In this document: positions 33,926 through 41,754 of the stretch, piece after piece
Position numbering within the stretch: the stretch's first letter is position 1
Layout: each line of letters opens with the position of its first letter
Source of the DNA: an uncultured Clostridia bacterium
GTDB lineage: Bacteria; Bacillota; Clostridia; Lachnospirales; Lachnospiraceae
DNA length: 64,000 nt
Reading direction: 5' to 3'
Assembly: GCA_947303805.1 (NCBI GenBank)
Contig: CAMYZE010000004.1
Location: 1 to 64,000, forward strand
The notes under the pieces: model-generated
Database searches by the model: none
Told to the model about the DNA's origin: nothing
Seen by the model: only the letters and a program-made list of their open reading frames with translations
Translations under genes and position numbers: made by a program

Positions 33926-35011
33926 TTATGTTCTCTTTAAATATTTTCTTACATCAAATGCAACTGCTATGATTATAACTGCACCTTGAACAATTTGTTG
34001 CCAGTCTGAATTGATACCAAGGAACTGCATAGATGTCTTTAAAAGTTCAAACACGAGTACGCCAAGAAGTATACCAGAAACTTTACCAACACCACCACCA
34101 GTAGAAACGCCACCGATAGTACAAGCAGCAATTGCTTCAAGTTCGTAACCTAGTCCAAGGTTTACAGAGGCTCCTCCTGATTTGGCTGCAAGTATGAAAC
34201 CTGCAAGACCATACATACAACCAGCAAGTGCATATATCTTTATTATTGATTTCTTAACATTTACACCTGATACTTCAGCAGCATTTTCATTGCCACCAAT
34301 AGCATACATATATTTACCATACCGGGTCATATTATATAGGAACCAAAACACTGCGCCACCTATAATAGCAAATAGAAACAACCACTTAAAGTTAAATGTA
34401 CCTATCTGGAATAGTGGGGCTGTAGCTATACTTGTGTAATCAGAACGAAGACCACCTATTGGTTTTGCATTTGAATACACACGAGCGATACCGTAGATAA
34501 CTGTCTGCATACCAAGAGTTGCAAGAAATGGTGGAACTTTTAATTGTGAAATTATGAGACCATCTGCAAGTCCAAAGCACATAGAGAGGAATACTACAAA
34601 GAGTGCTATACCAAGAACATACCACCAAGTATCTGGTGCTGTAAAGTCCGCACCAAAAAACTTATCCGCGTAATCATTTCTTTGTAGAAGTGTACATGCT
34701 ACAACTCCTGCAAGACCTACTGCACGACCTGCTGAAAGATCAGTGCCTCTTATGATAAGACAACCACTAACTCCAAGAGCTATAATAAATCTTGGTGTTA
34801 CATTTGAAACTGTATTTACAAGATTTGCAAAAGTAAAGAAATTTTGTTGAGTAAAACCAACGAAAAGCACTAAGAGTACAAGGAATAGTGCAATAATATT
34901 ATCTTTAACCAAATGAATAAATTGTCTCTTTCGTACAAAAGAAGGATTCATTGGAGATTGCTCTCGCATCACCTTCTTGCCTTCTTTTTCTGTCAAATTT
35001 TGATTTGCCAT
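33926..35011 (-). CDS. mglC: galactose/methyl-galactoside ABC permease
   Basis: 361 residues. A hydrophilic 30-residue start, then about 9-10 membrane segments. ALGVSGCLIIRGTDLSAGRAVGL and the EEA-like TRYGKYMYAIGGNENAAEVSGVNV (the ATPase-contact loop) are hallmarks of the sugar permease family of MglC/RbsC. It passes galactose through the membrane with MglA energy. Lies 12 bases after mglA. GGAGGAAAAT ribosome site. Confidence 0.92.
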   Translation of the reverse strand: MANQNLTEKEGKKVMREQSPMNPSFVRKRQFIHLVKDNIIALFLVLLVLFVGFTQQNFFTFANLVNTVSNVTPRFIIALGVSGCLIIRGTDLSAGRAVGLAGVVACTLLQRNDYADKFFGADFTAPDTWWYVLGIALFVVFLSMCFGLADGLIISQLKVPPFLATLGMQTVIYGIARVYSNAKPIGGLRSDYTSIATAPLFQIGTFNFKWLFLFAIIGGAVFWFLYNMTRYGKYMYAIGGNENAAEVSGVNVKKSIIKIYALAGCMYGLAGFILAAKSGGASVNLGLGYELEAIAACTIGGVSTGGGVGKVSGILLGVLVFELLKTSMQFLGINSDWQQIVQGAVIIIAVAFDVRKYLKRT

Positions 35012-35023
35012 ATTTTCCTCCTA

Positions 35024-36532
35024 TTACATAAACTTAGTAGCAAGTTCCATTACTTTCTCTTGTGTGGCTTCTTTACCATCAAGTATTCCTGTAAGTCTTC
35101 CTTCACACATTACCATTACTCTATCAGACATACCTAAGAGTTCTGGCATCTCACTACTAATCATAATTATTGATTTGCCCTGTTTAGCAAGATCTGCAAT
35201 TATACAGTATATCTCATATTTTGCACCAACATCTATACCACGAGTTGGTTCATCAAGTATAAGTACATCTGGGGCATTTGCCAACCATCTTCCGATGATA
35301 ACCTTTTGTTGATTTCCACCAGACAAATATTGAATAGGAGTTTCGTTATTTGGAGTCTTAATATTCATCTTCCTAATATTTTCATCAACAACAACTTTTA
35401 GTTTTTTATGATTTAAAACAAATCCATAGTCAAGATACTTATCAAGAGAGGCAATTCCTACATTATCAGATACAGAAAGAACTCCAAATATTCCAGTTGC
35501 TCTTCTATCCTCTGTAAGAAGTGCAAGTCCTTTAACTATAGCATCCCTTGGACGTTTGACAACAAGTTCTGCACCTTCAAAACTCATAGTACCAGCAACC
35601 TTGTCTCTTATACCAAAGATGCCTTCCATAAGTTCTGTTCTCTGAGCACCCACAAGTCCGCCAATACCAAGTATCTCTCCCTTTCTAAGTTCAAAACTTA
35701 CATCTTGGAAACTTCTCTTATTTGGAGAAGTATAGTGTTCAACCTTAAATATAACCTCACCAGGTTTGTTTTCCCTCTTAGGGAAGCGGTTAGTAAGTTC
35801 ACGACCTACCATGTTTTTTATAATCAAATCCGTAGTGAGCTCTGATGACTTCCATGTACCTACATAAGTTCCATCTCTCATGATAGTAACTTCATCGGAT
35901 ATTTTTAGGATTTCTTCCATCTTATGTGAAATGTAGATGAATGCCACACCTTTTTTTCTTAATTTATTTATTATACTAAATAACAATTCAACTTCATTCT
36001 CAGTCAATGATGATGTAGGCTCATCAAGAATTATCAGTTTTGCATCTGCAGATACTGCCTTTGCAATTTCAACTGACTGCATCTGTGAGACAGAAAGATC
36101 TCCAAGTTTCTTAGTAGAGTCAAATGGAAGACCTACTTCTCTAAGATACTTATTTGCCTCCTCATGCATTACTTTATGATCAATAATTTTTATCGGACCA
36201 ACTTGCTTTAATGGATATCTACCACAGAAAATATTTTCAGCTATATCTCTTTCAGGAATTGGCTGAAGTTCTTGGTGAACCATAGCTATACCTTTTTCAA
36301 GAGCATCTTTAGCATTTTTTATCTCTACATGCTCATCATTATAGATGACTTCTCCAGAATCTCTTGTATAGATTCCAAACAAGCATTTCATAAGTGTAGA
36401 TTTACCTGCACCATTTTCGCCCATAAGAGCGTGAACTGTGCCAGGGCGAATATTGAGCGATACACCTTTAAGAACATAAATATGATTGAAGCTCTTGTAG
36501 ATATCCTTCATCTGTAACAAATACTCGCTCAT
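35024..36532 (-). CDS. mglA: galactose/methyl-galactoside ABC ATPase
   Basis: 502 residues, two ABC domains in one chain. The first has Walker A GENGAGKST, signature LSVSQMQS and Walker B LIILDEPTSSL. The second has an unusual Walker A (GLVGAQRTE), as normal for this sugar family, signature YLSGGNQQK and Walker B VLILDEPTRGID. It drives the MglC permease. Separated from mglB by an attenuating terminator. Confidence 0.95.
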   Translation of the reverse strand: MSEYLLQMKDIYKSFNHIYVLKGVSLNIRPGTVHALMGENGAGKSTLMKCLFGIYTRDSGEVIYNDEHVEIKNAKDALEKGIAMVHQELQPIPERDIAENIFCGRYPLKQVGPIKIIDHKVMHEEANKYLREVGLPFDSTKKLGDLSVSQMQSVEIAKAVSADAKLIILDEPTSSLTENEVELLFSIINKLRKKGVAFIYISHKMEEILKISDEVTIMRDGTYVGTWKSSELTTDLIIKNMVGRELTNRFPKRENKPGEVIFKVEHYTSPNKRSFQDVSFELRKGEILGIGGLVGAQRTELMEGIFGIRDKVAGTMSFEGAELVVKRPRDAIVKGLALLTEDRRATGIFGVLSVSDNVGIASLDKYLDYGFVLNHKKLKVVVDENIRKMNIKTPNNETPIQYLSGGNQQKVIIGRWLANAPDVLILDEPTRGIDVGAKYEIYCIIADLAKQGKSIIMISSEMPELLGMSDRVMVMCEGRLTGILDGKEATQEKVMELATKFM

Positions 36533-36570
36533 GCATTTCCCTCCTCACCAAATTATATATACTTATATAT

Positions 36571-36606
36571 AAAAAAACTGAGCAAGTTAAAATGCTCAGT
36601 CTTTTT
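36571..36606 (-). terminator. attenuating terminator between mglB and mglA
   Basis: Stem ACTGAGCA / TGCTCAGT (36577-36584, 36593-36600) with a T7 run on the minus strand. It likely lets mglB be made in excess over mglAC, a common arrangement for binding-protein transporters. Confidence 0.8.
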
Positions 36607-36628
36607 ATTTAATTCATATCATTCTAAA

Positions 36629-37669
36629 TTATTTGTATTGACTAGCATTTTCTGGAGTTACCTTTACATAGTCTACCCAGTTATAAAGATCTAATTTCTT
36701 TCCATCTACTGCATCAATTGCACATTCTACTGCTTTGTGTGATTGTCCAATATGGTCATTTAATACAGTACCAGTCATGTCACCAGCTATAACAGCATCT
36801 ACTGCCTCTGCAAGTGCGTCAACACCTACAAGATAAATATTATCGTTGATCTTTCTGCCTGCTGCTTCTATAGACACCTTAGCACCCATAGCCATATCAT
36901 CGTTGTTGCAGAAGATAACTTCTATCTTGTCACCATATTGAGTAAGAGCATTTGCTGCAAGTCTTTGACCTTCAGCTCTTTGCCAGTTACCAACTTGGTC
37001 ATCTAAGCACTCAACATCAAGTCCAGCTTTTGCTTTATATTGAGAAATAGAGAACTCTGTTCTATATTGAGCATCAACATTCTCTGGATCACCTTCGATC
37101 ATAACATATTGAAGTTTTCCATCACCATTTAAATCTCCCTTGTTTGGAAGGTCAGCAATTAATTCGCCTTGGAATCTTCCTGATTGACGAGCATCAGCAC
37201 CTACATAAGTAAACTTTCCTGCAAAATCTCCAGTATTGTGTGAACTCATATCAGACTCAGATGGCTCTCTGTTGATGAATACTACAGGTATACCAGCTGC
37301 TGCACACTTATCCATAACAGTTGATGCTGCAGTAGCTTGAACAAGATTTAAAACAAGAACATCATAACCTTGAGTAATAAAGTTATCAATTTGGTTAGTT
37401 TGCTCTGCTTGATCACTCTTTCCGTCTTGGATAGTTACATCATACTTAACTTGGTCGTTACTCTTTGAGTCAAAATATTTCTTTAACTCATTTCTGTAAA
37501 GTGTCATGAATGCATCATCAAATGCATAGATACATACACCAACTTTTACTGTCTTAGCTCCTGAAGCACTTGCTCCTGCATCTGCAGATGTAGAAGCTGC
37601 GTTTTTACCACAAGCAGCAAGTGAAATCACCATAACTGCTGCAAGTAAAACAGATAATAATTTTTTCAT
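36629..37669 (-). CDS. mglB: galactose/methyl-galactoside-binding lipoprotein
   Basis: 346 residues. Lipobox ISLAAC with Cys at 20. The periplasmic-binding-protein-1 fold is seen in VKVGVCIYAFDDAFMTLYRNELKKYF, TQGYDVLVLNLV, IPVVFINREPS, the calcium-loop-like NKGDLNGDGKLQYV and IFCNNDDMAMGA, all typical of MglB. Captures galactose or methyl galactosides outside the cell and delivers to MglAC. AGGAGGG precedes the ATG. Confidence 0.93.
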   Translation of the reverse strand: MKKLLSVLLAAVMVISLAACGKNAASTSADAGASASGAKTVKVGVCIYAFDDAFMTLYRNELKKYFDSKSNDQVKYDVTIQDGKSDQAEQTNQIDNFITQGYDVLVLNLVQATAASTVMDKCAAAGIPVVFINREPSESDMSSHNTGDFAGKFTYVGADARQSGRFQGELIADLPNKGDLNGDGKLQYVMIEGDPENVDAQYRTEFSISQYKAKAGLDVECLDDQVGNWQRAEGQRLAANALTQYGDKIEVIFCNNDDMAMGAKVSIEAAGRKINDNIYLVGVDALAEAVDAVIAGDMTGTVLNDHIGQSHKAVECAIDAVDGKKLDLYNWVDYVKVTPENASQYK

Positions 37670-37695
37670 GATTAAATCCCTCCTAGGATATTTTA

Positions 37696-37710
37696 GTCCG
37701 TTTCACGAAC
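37696..37710 (-). promoter_or_regulatory. candidate LacI/GalR-type operator of the mgl operon
   Basis: GTTCGTGAAACGGAC, a pseudo-palindrome (GTxCGTxxxACGxAC) just downstream of the predicted start. A repressor there would block elongation until sugar binds. No regulator gene is near. Confidence 0.45.
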
Positions 37711-37732
37711 ATTATTGATTTAAGCAATATAT

Positions 37733-37761
37733 ATCATAACCCTAAAAATATAAATAGTCAA
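37733..37761 (-). promoter_or_regulatory. mglB promoter
   Basis: -35 TTGACT (37761-37756), 17-base spacer, -10 TATGAT (37738-37733); start near 37726. Confidence 0.7.
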
Positions 37762-37917
37762 GCATTTTTTAAGAAAAAAGTAAGGATTTGTAAGTAATAT
37801 TTAATGACATTTTACTAAAATAGTGGATATATTTTATCATAATAAACTTTTTTATTGAAATAAAATCTTTTTTATACTAAAATATCATAAACTTGTATAA
37901 ATAAGGAGACTAGTTAT

Positions 37918-39261
37918 ATGAAAAAATCTTTATCATTAAAAGAAAGCATAATAATTGGCAGTATGCTCTTTGGCATGTTTTTTGGAGCTGGAAATCTCAT
38001 ATTTCCCGTTCACATGGGGCAACTTGCTGGTACTAATTCATTAAAAGCTGCAATCGGATTCATAATCACAGGCGTTGGTCTACCTCTTCTTGGTGTGGCC
38101 TGCCTCGGCGCTAGTAGAAAAGATAGTTTATTTGATTTAGCATCTCTAGTTGGTGATAAATACAAATACCTCTTTACCATTTTGCTTTATTTAACTATTG
38201 GACCATTCTTTGCAATTCCAAGATGTGCAACCACTTCATTTGGCATTATGACTTCTCTTCTAAGCGAAGGAAATATTGTGGGTCCAAGATTCATTTTTAC
38301 ATTGATTTTCTTTGCGATTGCACTTCTTCTAGCACTTAAACCAAGTGGAATAATGAACTACATTGGTAAAATAATCAATCCTATATTTTTAGTTTTTCTA
38401 TTCTTACTTATAATAATTTCATTTGCAAACCCAATGCTTAACGGCAATACCATTACTCCTCAAGAAGCATATGCTACACAACCATTCTTTAGAGGTTTTA
38501 TAGAGGGCTACAATACTATGGATGCCATTGCAAGTCTTGCCTTCGGTATTACTGTAATCACAGTTATAAGAAATCTTGGGGTGACTCGTGAGGCTGATGT
38601 TGCCATGAGTACAATAAAAGCCGGTGCAATTGGATGCGGCTTCATGGCAATAATATATTTGCTTACTACATATATGGGAACTATGAGTAGAGGTGTATAT
38701 GAGACATCATCAAATGGCACTATAGCACTTTCACAGATTAGTTCACACTATTTCGGAAGTTTCGGAGTATACATTTTATTAATTACTGTTACTCTCGCAT
38801 GTTTTAAAACTTCTGTGGCACTTATAGTAAGCTGTTCAGAGATGTTTAATAAAATGTTCCCTAAGGTTTCAATAGTAGCCTGGACTTTCATATTTACTAT
38901 ATTCTCATTTGTAGTCTCAAACTTCGGTCTTGATGCTATAATTACCTATGCTGTTCCTGTACTAATGTTCTTATATCCTTTAACCATCACAATAATTTTA
39001 CTAGCATTATTTGGGAAGGCATTTAACTATGATAAAAGAGTATTTGCAACCACCACAATCTTTGCTTTTATATCAGCAATTTTTGATTTCATAGTTTCAT
39101 TTCCAAAAGATAGCTTTATACCAGCTAGCTTTATAGATAATGTTGCGGCATTTGTTGAAAAATCACTTCCATTCTTTAGCCTTGGGCTTGGATGGTTAGT
39201 TCCTTCTATTATAGGTCTTATAGTCGGACTTATAATTCATATAACAAATAAAAAAGCCTGA
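37918..39261 (+). CDS. brnQ: branched-chain amino-acid transporter, LIVCS (BrnQ)
   Basis: 447 residues, about 12 membrane segments. The start IIIGSMLFGMFFGAGNLIFPVHMGQLAG is the family signature, followed by RCATTSFGIMT and the DAIASLAFGITV helix. It takes up Leu, Ile and Val with Na+ or H+. AAGGAG lies before the ATG. Divergent from mglB and closed by a strong terminator. Together with the liv ABC genes at the right end, branched-chain uptake is served twice. Confidence 0.93.
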   Translation: MKKSLSLKESIIIGSMLFGMFFGAGNLIFPVHMGQLAGTNSLKAAIGFIITGVGLPLLGVACLGASRKDSLFDLASLVGDKYKYLFTILLYLTIGPFFAIPRCATTSFGIMTSLLSEGNIVGPRFIFTLIFFAIALLLALKPSGIMNYIGKIINPIFLVFLFLLIIISFANPMLNGNTITPQEAYATQPFFRGFIEGYNTMDAIASLAFGITVITVIRNLGVTREADVAMSTIKAGAIGCGFMAIIYLLTTYMGTMSRGVYETSSNGTIALSQISSHYFGSFGVYILLITVTLACFKTSVALIVSCSEMFNKMFPKVSIVAWTFIFTIFSFVVSNFGLDAIITYAVPVLMFLYPLTITIILLALFGKAFNYDKRVFATTTIFAFISAIFDFIVSFPKDSFIPASFIDNVAAFVEKSLPFFSLGLGWLVPSIIGLIVGLIIHITNKKA

Positions 39262-39275
39262 TTATATTTACAAAA

Positions 39276-39307
39276 ATAAAAACCGCCATCTCTGGCGGTT
39301 TTTTTAT
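39276..39307. terminator. bidirectional terminator between brnQ and the DAACS gene
   Basis: AAAACCGCCATCTCTGGCGGTTTT with A and T runs on both sides. Confidence 0.9.
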
Positions 39308-39323
39308 TGATCATTTATAAATA

Positions 39324-40607
39324 TTATTTATGTCTCTTAACTACTTTTTTCACAGCACCTGCAACTTTCTTAGTTGCTTTAGCTGCCTTCACTGCCACTG
39401 CACCAACTTTGCCATTTCCTATATTATGCATCTCAGCATATCCAGTCAAGAATAATGTAAGTGCTCCATCACCAGTTACATTACATGCTGTACCAAATGA
39501 ATCCTGAAGTGCAAATATTGCAAGAAGGAAACCTGGCAACTTGTCAACTAGTACTGGGTTTCCTGCACAGATTACTGATGTAACTATACCAAGAGATGCT
39601 ACGACTGTTCCTCCTGGAACTCCAGGCGCACCTACAGCAAAAATACCAAGTAACACTATGAATAATACCATAGTAGATACTGATGGAAGTGTTCCAATCA
39701 ATACTTTATGAATTAACATTACAAAAAATGTCTCAGTTAATACAGAACCACAGAGGTGGATATTTGCAAAAAGTGGTATACCAAAGTTTACTAAATCTTT
39801 TCTAAGTACCTTACTCTTTCTTGCACACTCAAGCGCTACAGATAAAGTAGCTGCTGATGACATAGTTCCAACTGCAGTAATATATGCAGGACCATAGTGC
39901 TTAAACACTTCAGCAGGATTCTTTTTTGCATATGCTCCAGCAATTACATAAAGAACAGTCATCCAAATAAAATGTCCCACAAGCACTACAATGATTGCAA
40001 TTATAAATGCTGGGAAGTTAGAAAGTGTTCCATCAAATCCTAAAGTAACAAATGTTGTTCCTATATAGAAAGGAAGCATAGGTATAACTGCCTTCTCAAC
40101 TATGGCAAGCACGATTTCTTGAAACTCTGCAAGTAACTTCTTTGTTGTCTCTGCCTTAGTCCATACTGCTGCAAGGCCTATTACTATTGATAAAACAAGT
40201 GCAGTAATTACAGGCATAATTTGTGGAATGTCGAGTTTAAAAACAGCATCTGGAAGTTCTGCTCCACCAGTTACTTCTTTAATGTGTAGCATTGGCACAA
40301 TGATATAACCTGCTATTGCTGACATAGTTGCAGCAAGCACACTACTTAAGTAAGCAATAATAAGTGCTATACCAAGAAATCTTCCAGCGTTGCTACCAAG
40401 TTTTGTGATAGATGGGCAAATGAATCCAAGAACTATAAGTGGTACACAAAATGAAATAAACTGTCCCATCAGTCTGTGCACACACACTAGTACTTGCATA
40501 AGTCCTGCTGTACTCTCTACATTTGCCTTGCAGCCAAGTCCTACTAATGCTCCAATCACAATACCGAGAACAAGTCTGAAAGGTAAACTACTAAAAATTT
40601 TTTTCAT
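39324..40607 (-). CDS. dicarboxylate/amino acid:cation symporter (DAACS)
   Basis: 427 residues, about 8 membrane helices plus two re-entrant loops. The first serine-rich-type hairpin reads TAVGTMSSAATLSVAL, and the second GAPGVPGGTVVASLGIV. LEDSFGTACNVTGDGALTLFLT-like sequence marks the cation-binding TM8 region (DSFGTACNVTGD). Probably imports glutamate, aspartate, serine/threonine or a C4 acid with Na+/H+. The tail is basic (KKVAGAVKKVVKRHK). GGGGGA before the ATG. Confidence 0.9.
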   Translation of the reverse strand: MKKIFSSLPFRLVLGIVIGALVGLGCKANVESTAGLMQVLVCVHRLMGQFISFCVPLIVLGFICPSITKLGSNAGRFLGIALIIAYLSSVLAATMSAIAGYIIVPMLHIKEVTGGAELPDAVFKLDIPQIMPVITALVLSIVIGLAAVWTKAETTKKLLAEFQEIVLAIVEKAVIPMLPFYIGTTFVTLGFDGTLSNFPAFIIAIIVVLVGHFIWMTVLYVIAGAYAKKNPAEVFKHYGPAYITAVGTMSSAATLSVALECARKSKVLRKDLVNFGIPLFANIHLCGSVLTETFFVMLIHKVLIGTLPSVSTMVLFIVLLGIFAVGAPGVPGGTVVASLGIVTSVICAGNPVLVDKLPGFLLAIFALQDSFGTACNVTGDGALTLFLTGYAEMHNIGNGKVGAVAVKAAKATKKVAGAVKKVVKRHK

Positions 40608-40632
40608 ATAATCCCCCTTGAAGTTTATATAA

Positions 40633-41211
40633 TTATTTTTTTATTACTTCCTCAAGATATTCTCTAAACTGATCTTCTTCCCTAGCACCAATTACATAAT
40701 TCTTTAACACTTTATCTTTTCCTATGATATAAGTTGTAGGTATACCAACTATGCTAAACTTCGTACCATAACTTTCCTTCTCATCATAGCCGATAGGGAA
40801 AGTATACACTTCATTCTCTACAAGAAAATCTTGAATTGTTTCTTTTGTCTCACCTAGATTTATCATTACAAAATCGACCTTATCACCAAACTCTTCATAC
40901 AAATTTTGAAGTCCTGGCATCTCCATTCTACAAGGTGGACACCAAGTTGCCCAGAAATTAATAAGAGCAGGTTTTTTACTTTTACTCAAATCAAAAGTGA
41001 CCCCTTTATTCGTCTCAACCTTTATATTTGGCATAGTCATGCCTTGAGACAAGTTATATACTGCCTTTTCATCAGTGTCACTTATTACTGTGCCAGTACC
41101 TGTCTCACTAATTTCATCCGCCATCACATCTACGCTCTTATCTTTTTTAGAGCATGAAAATAATGATACTACCAAAACAAATATAGTTATAAACATTAAT
41201 AATCTTTTCAT
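40633..41211 (-). CDS. thioredoxin-like lipoprotein, TlpA/ResA type
   Basis: 192 residues. Lipobox SLFSC with Cys at 20. The redox site is NFWATWCPPCRMEMPGL (WCPPC), and GIPTTYIIGKDK has the cis-proline loop. It acts outside the membrane, reducing disulfides or haem-site cysteines in c-type cytochrome maturation or spore/envelope proteins. The partner CcdA-type reductase is not nearby. Confidence 0.92.
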   Translation of the reverse strand: MKRLLMFITIFVLVVSLFSCSKKDKSVDVMADEISETGTGTVISDTDEKAVYNLSQGMTMPNIKVETNKGVTFDLSKSKKPALINFWATWCPPCRMEMPGLQNLYEEFGDKVDFVMINLGETKETIQDFLVENEVYTFPIGYDEKESYGTKFSIVGIPTTYIIGKDKVLKNYVIGAREEDQFREYLEEVIKK

Positions 41212-41269
41212 AATAATCGCCTCTTAGTTATTATTCTATCATAAATACAAATATTACTCAAACAAAAAT

Positions 41270-41350
41270 TTTGGGACTCGCAAAGCTCGCCACACAAAAA
41301 ATCGCAAAAACTTGCTCTTATCGTAGGCACGAGTTTTACGAGCGCCAAAG
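41270..41350. repeat. REP-like dispersed repeat, degenerate copy
   Basis: Contains GGGACTCGCAAAGCTCGCC and TATCGTAGGCACGAG..ACGAGCGCC, related to the other REP-like copies. It fills the gap between the TlpA-like gene and darA. Confidence 0.55.
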
Positions 41351-41371
41351 CATAAATTAGTTTTACTATTA

Positions 41372-41400
41372 TTGAAATGTTGATTTAATTGGTGTATAAT
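41372..41400 (+). promoter_or_regulatory. darA promoter
   Basis: -35 TTGAAA (41372-41377), 17-base spacer, -10 TATAAT (41395-41400), then GGAGGTG (41411-41417) before the ATG at 41422. Confidence 0.75.
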
Positions 41401-41421
41401 ACAAAAAAACGGAGGTGAACT

Positions 41422-41754
41422 ATGAAACTAATGTATATAATAGTTAGGCAAGATAATGAAGCAGATGTGGTAGATGCCCTTATAAATAAAGGCTTTCGCA
41501 TAACTAAACTTGCTACTTCTGGCGGTTTTTTGAGGAAGGGCAACACAACTTTATTTAGCTGCCTTGAAGATAAGGATGTCGATACTGCAATAGAGATAAT
41601 AAAAAATGAGTGTGGACACACTCAAAAAATACAGGTCGATATGCCTATAAATCTCCCTTCAACAGCCATCAATTATACTACTTTGCCTACAACCATAGAA
41701 GTTGGCGGTGCTACCATAATAGTAACTGATGTATATAAATTTGAAAGATTCTAA
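41422..41754 (+). CDS. darA: c-di-AMP-binding PII-like protein
   Basis: 110 residues, normal for DarA/PstA. MYIIVRQDNEADVVDALINKGFRITKLATSGGFLRKGNTTLFSCLED holds the ligand loop (ATSGGFLRKGNTT). The C-terminal strand IEVGGATIIVTDVYKFERF completes the fold. It binds cyclic di-AMP in the cytoplasm; targets are unknown. Monocistronic with a clean promoter. Its last bases overlap the convergent pbpC stop by 4. Confidence 0.93.
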   Translation: MKLMYIIVRQDNEADVVDALINKGFRITKLATSGGFLRKGNTTLFSCLEDKDVDTAIEIIKNECGHTQKIQVDMPINLPSTAINYTTLPTTIEVGGATIIVTDVYKFERF

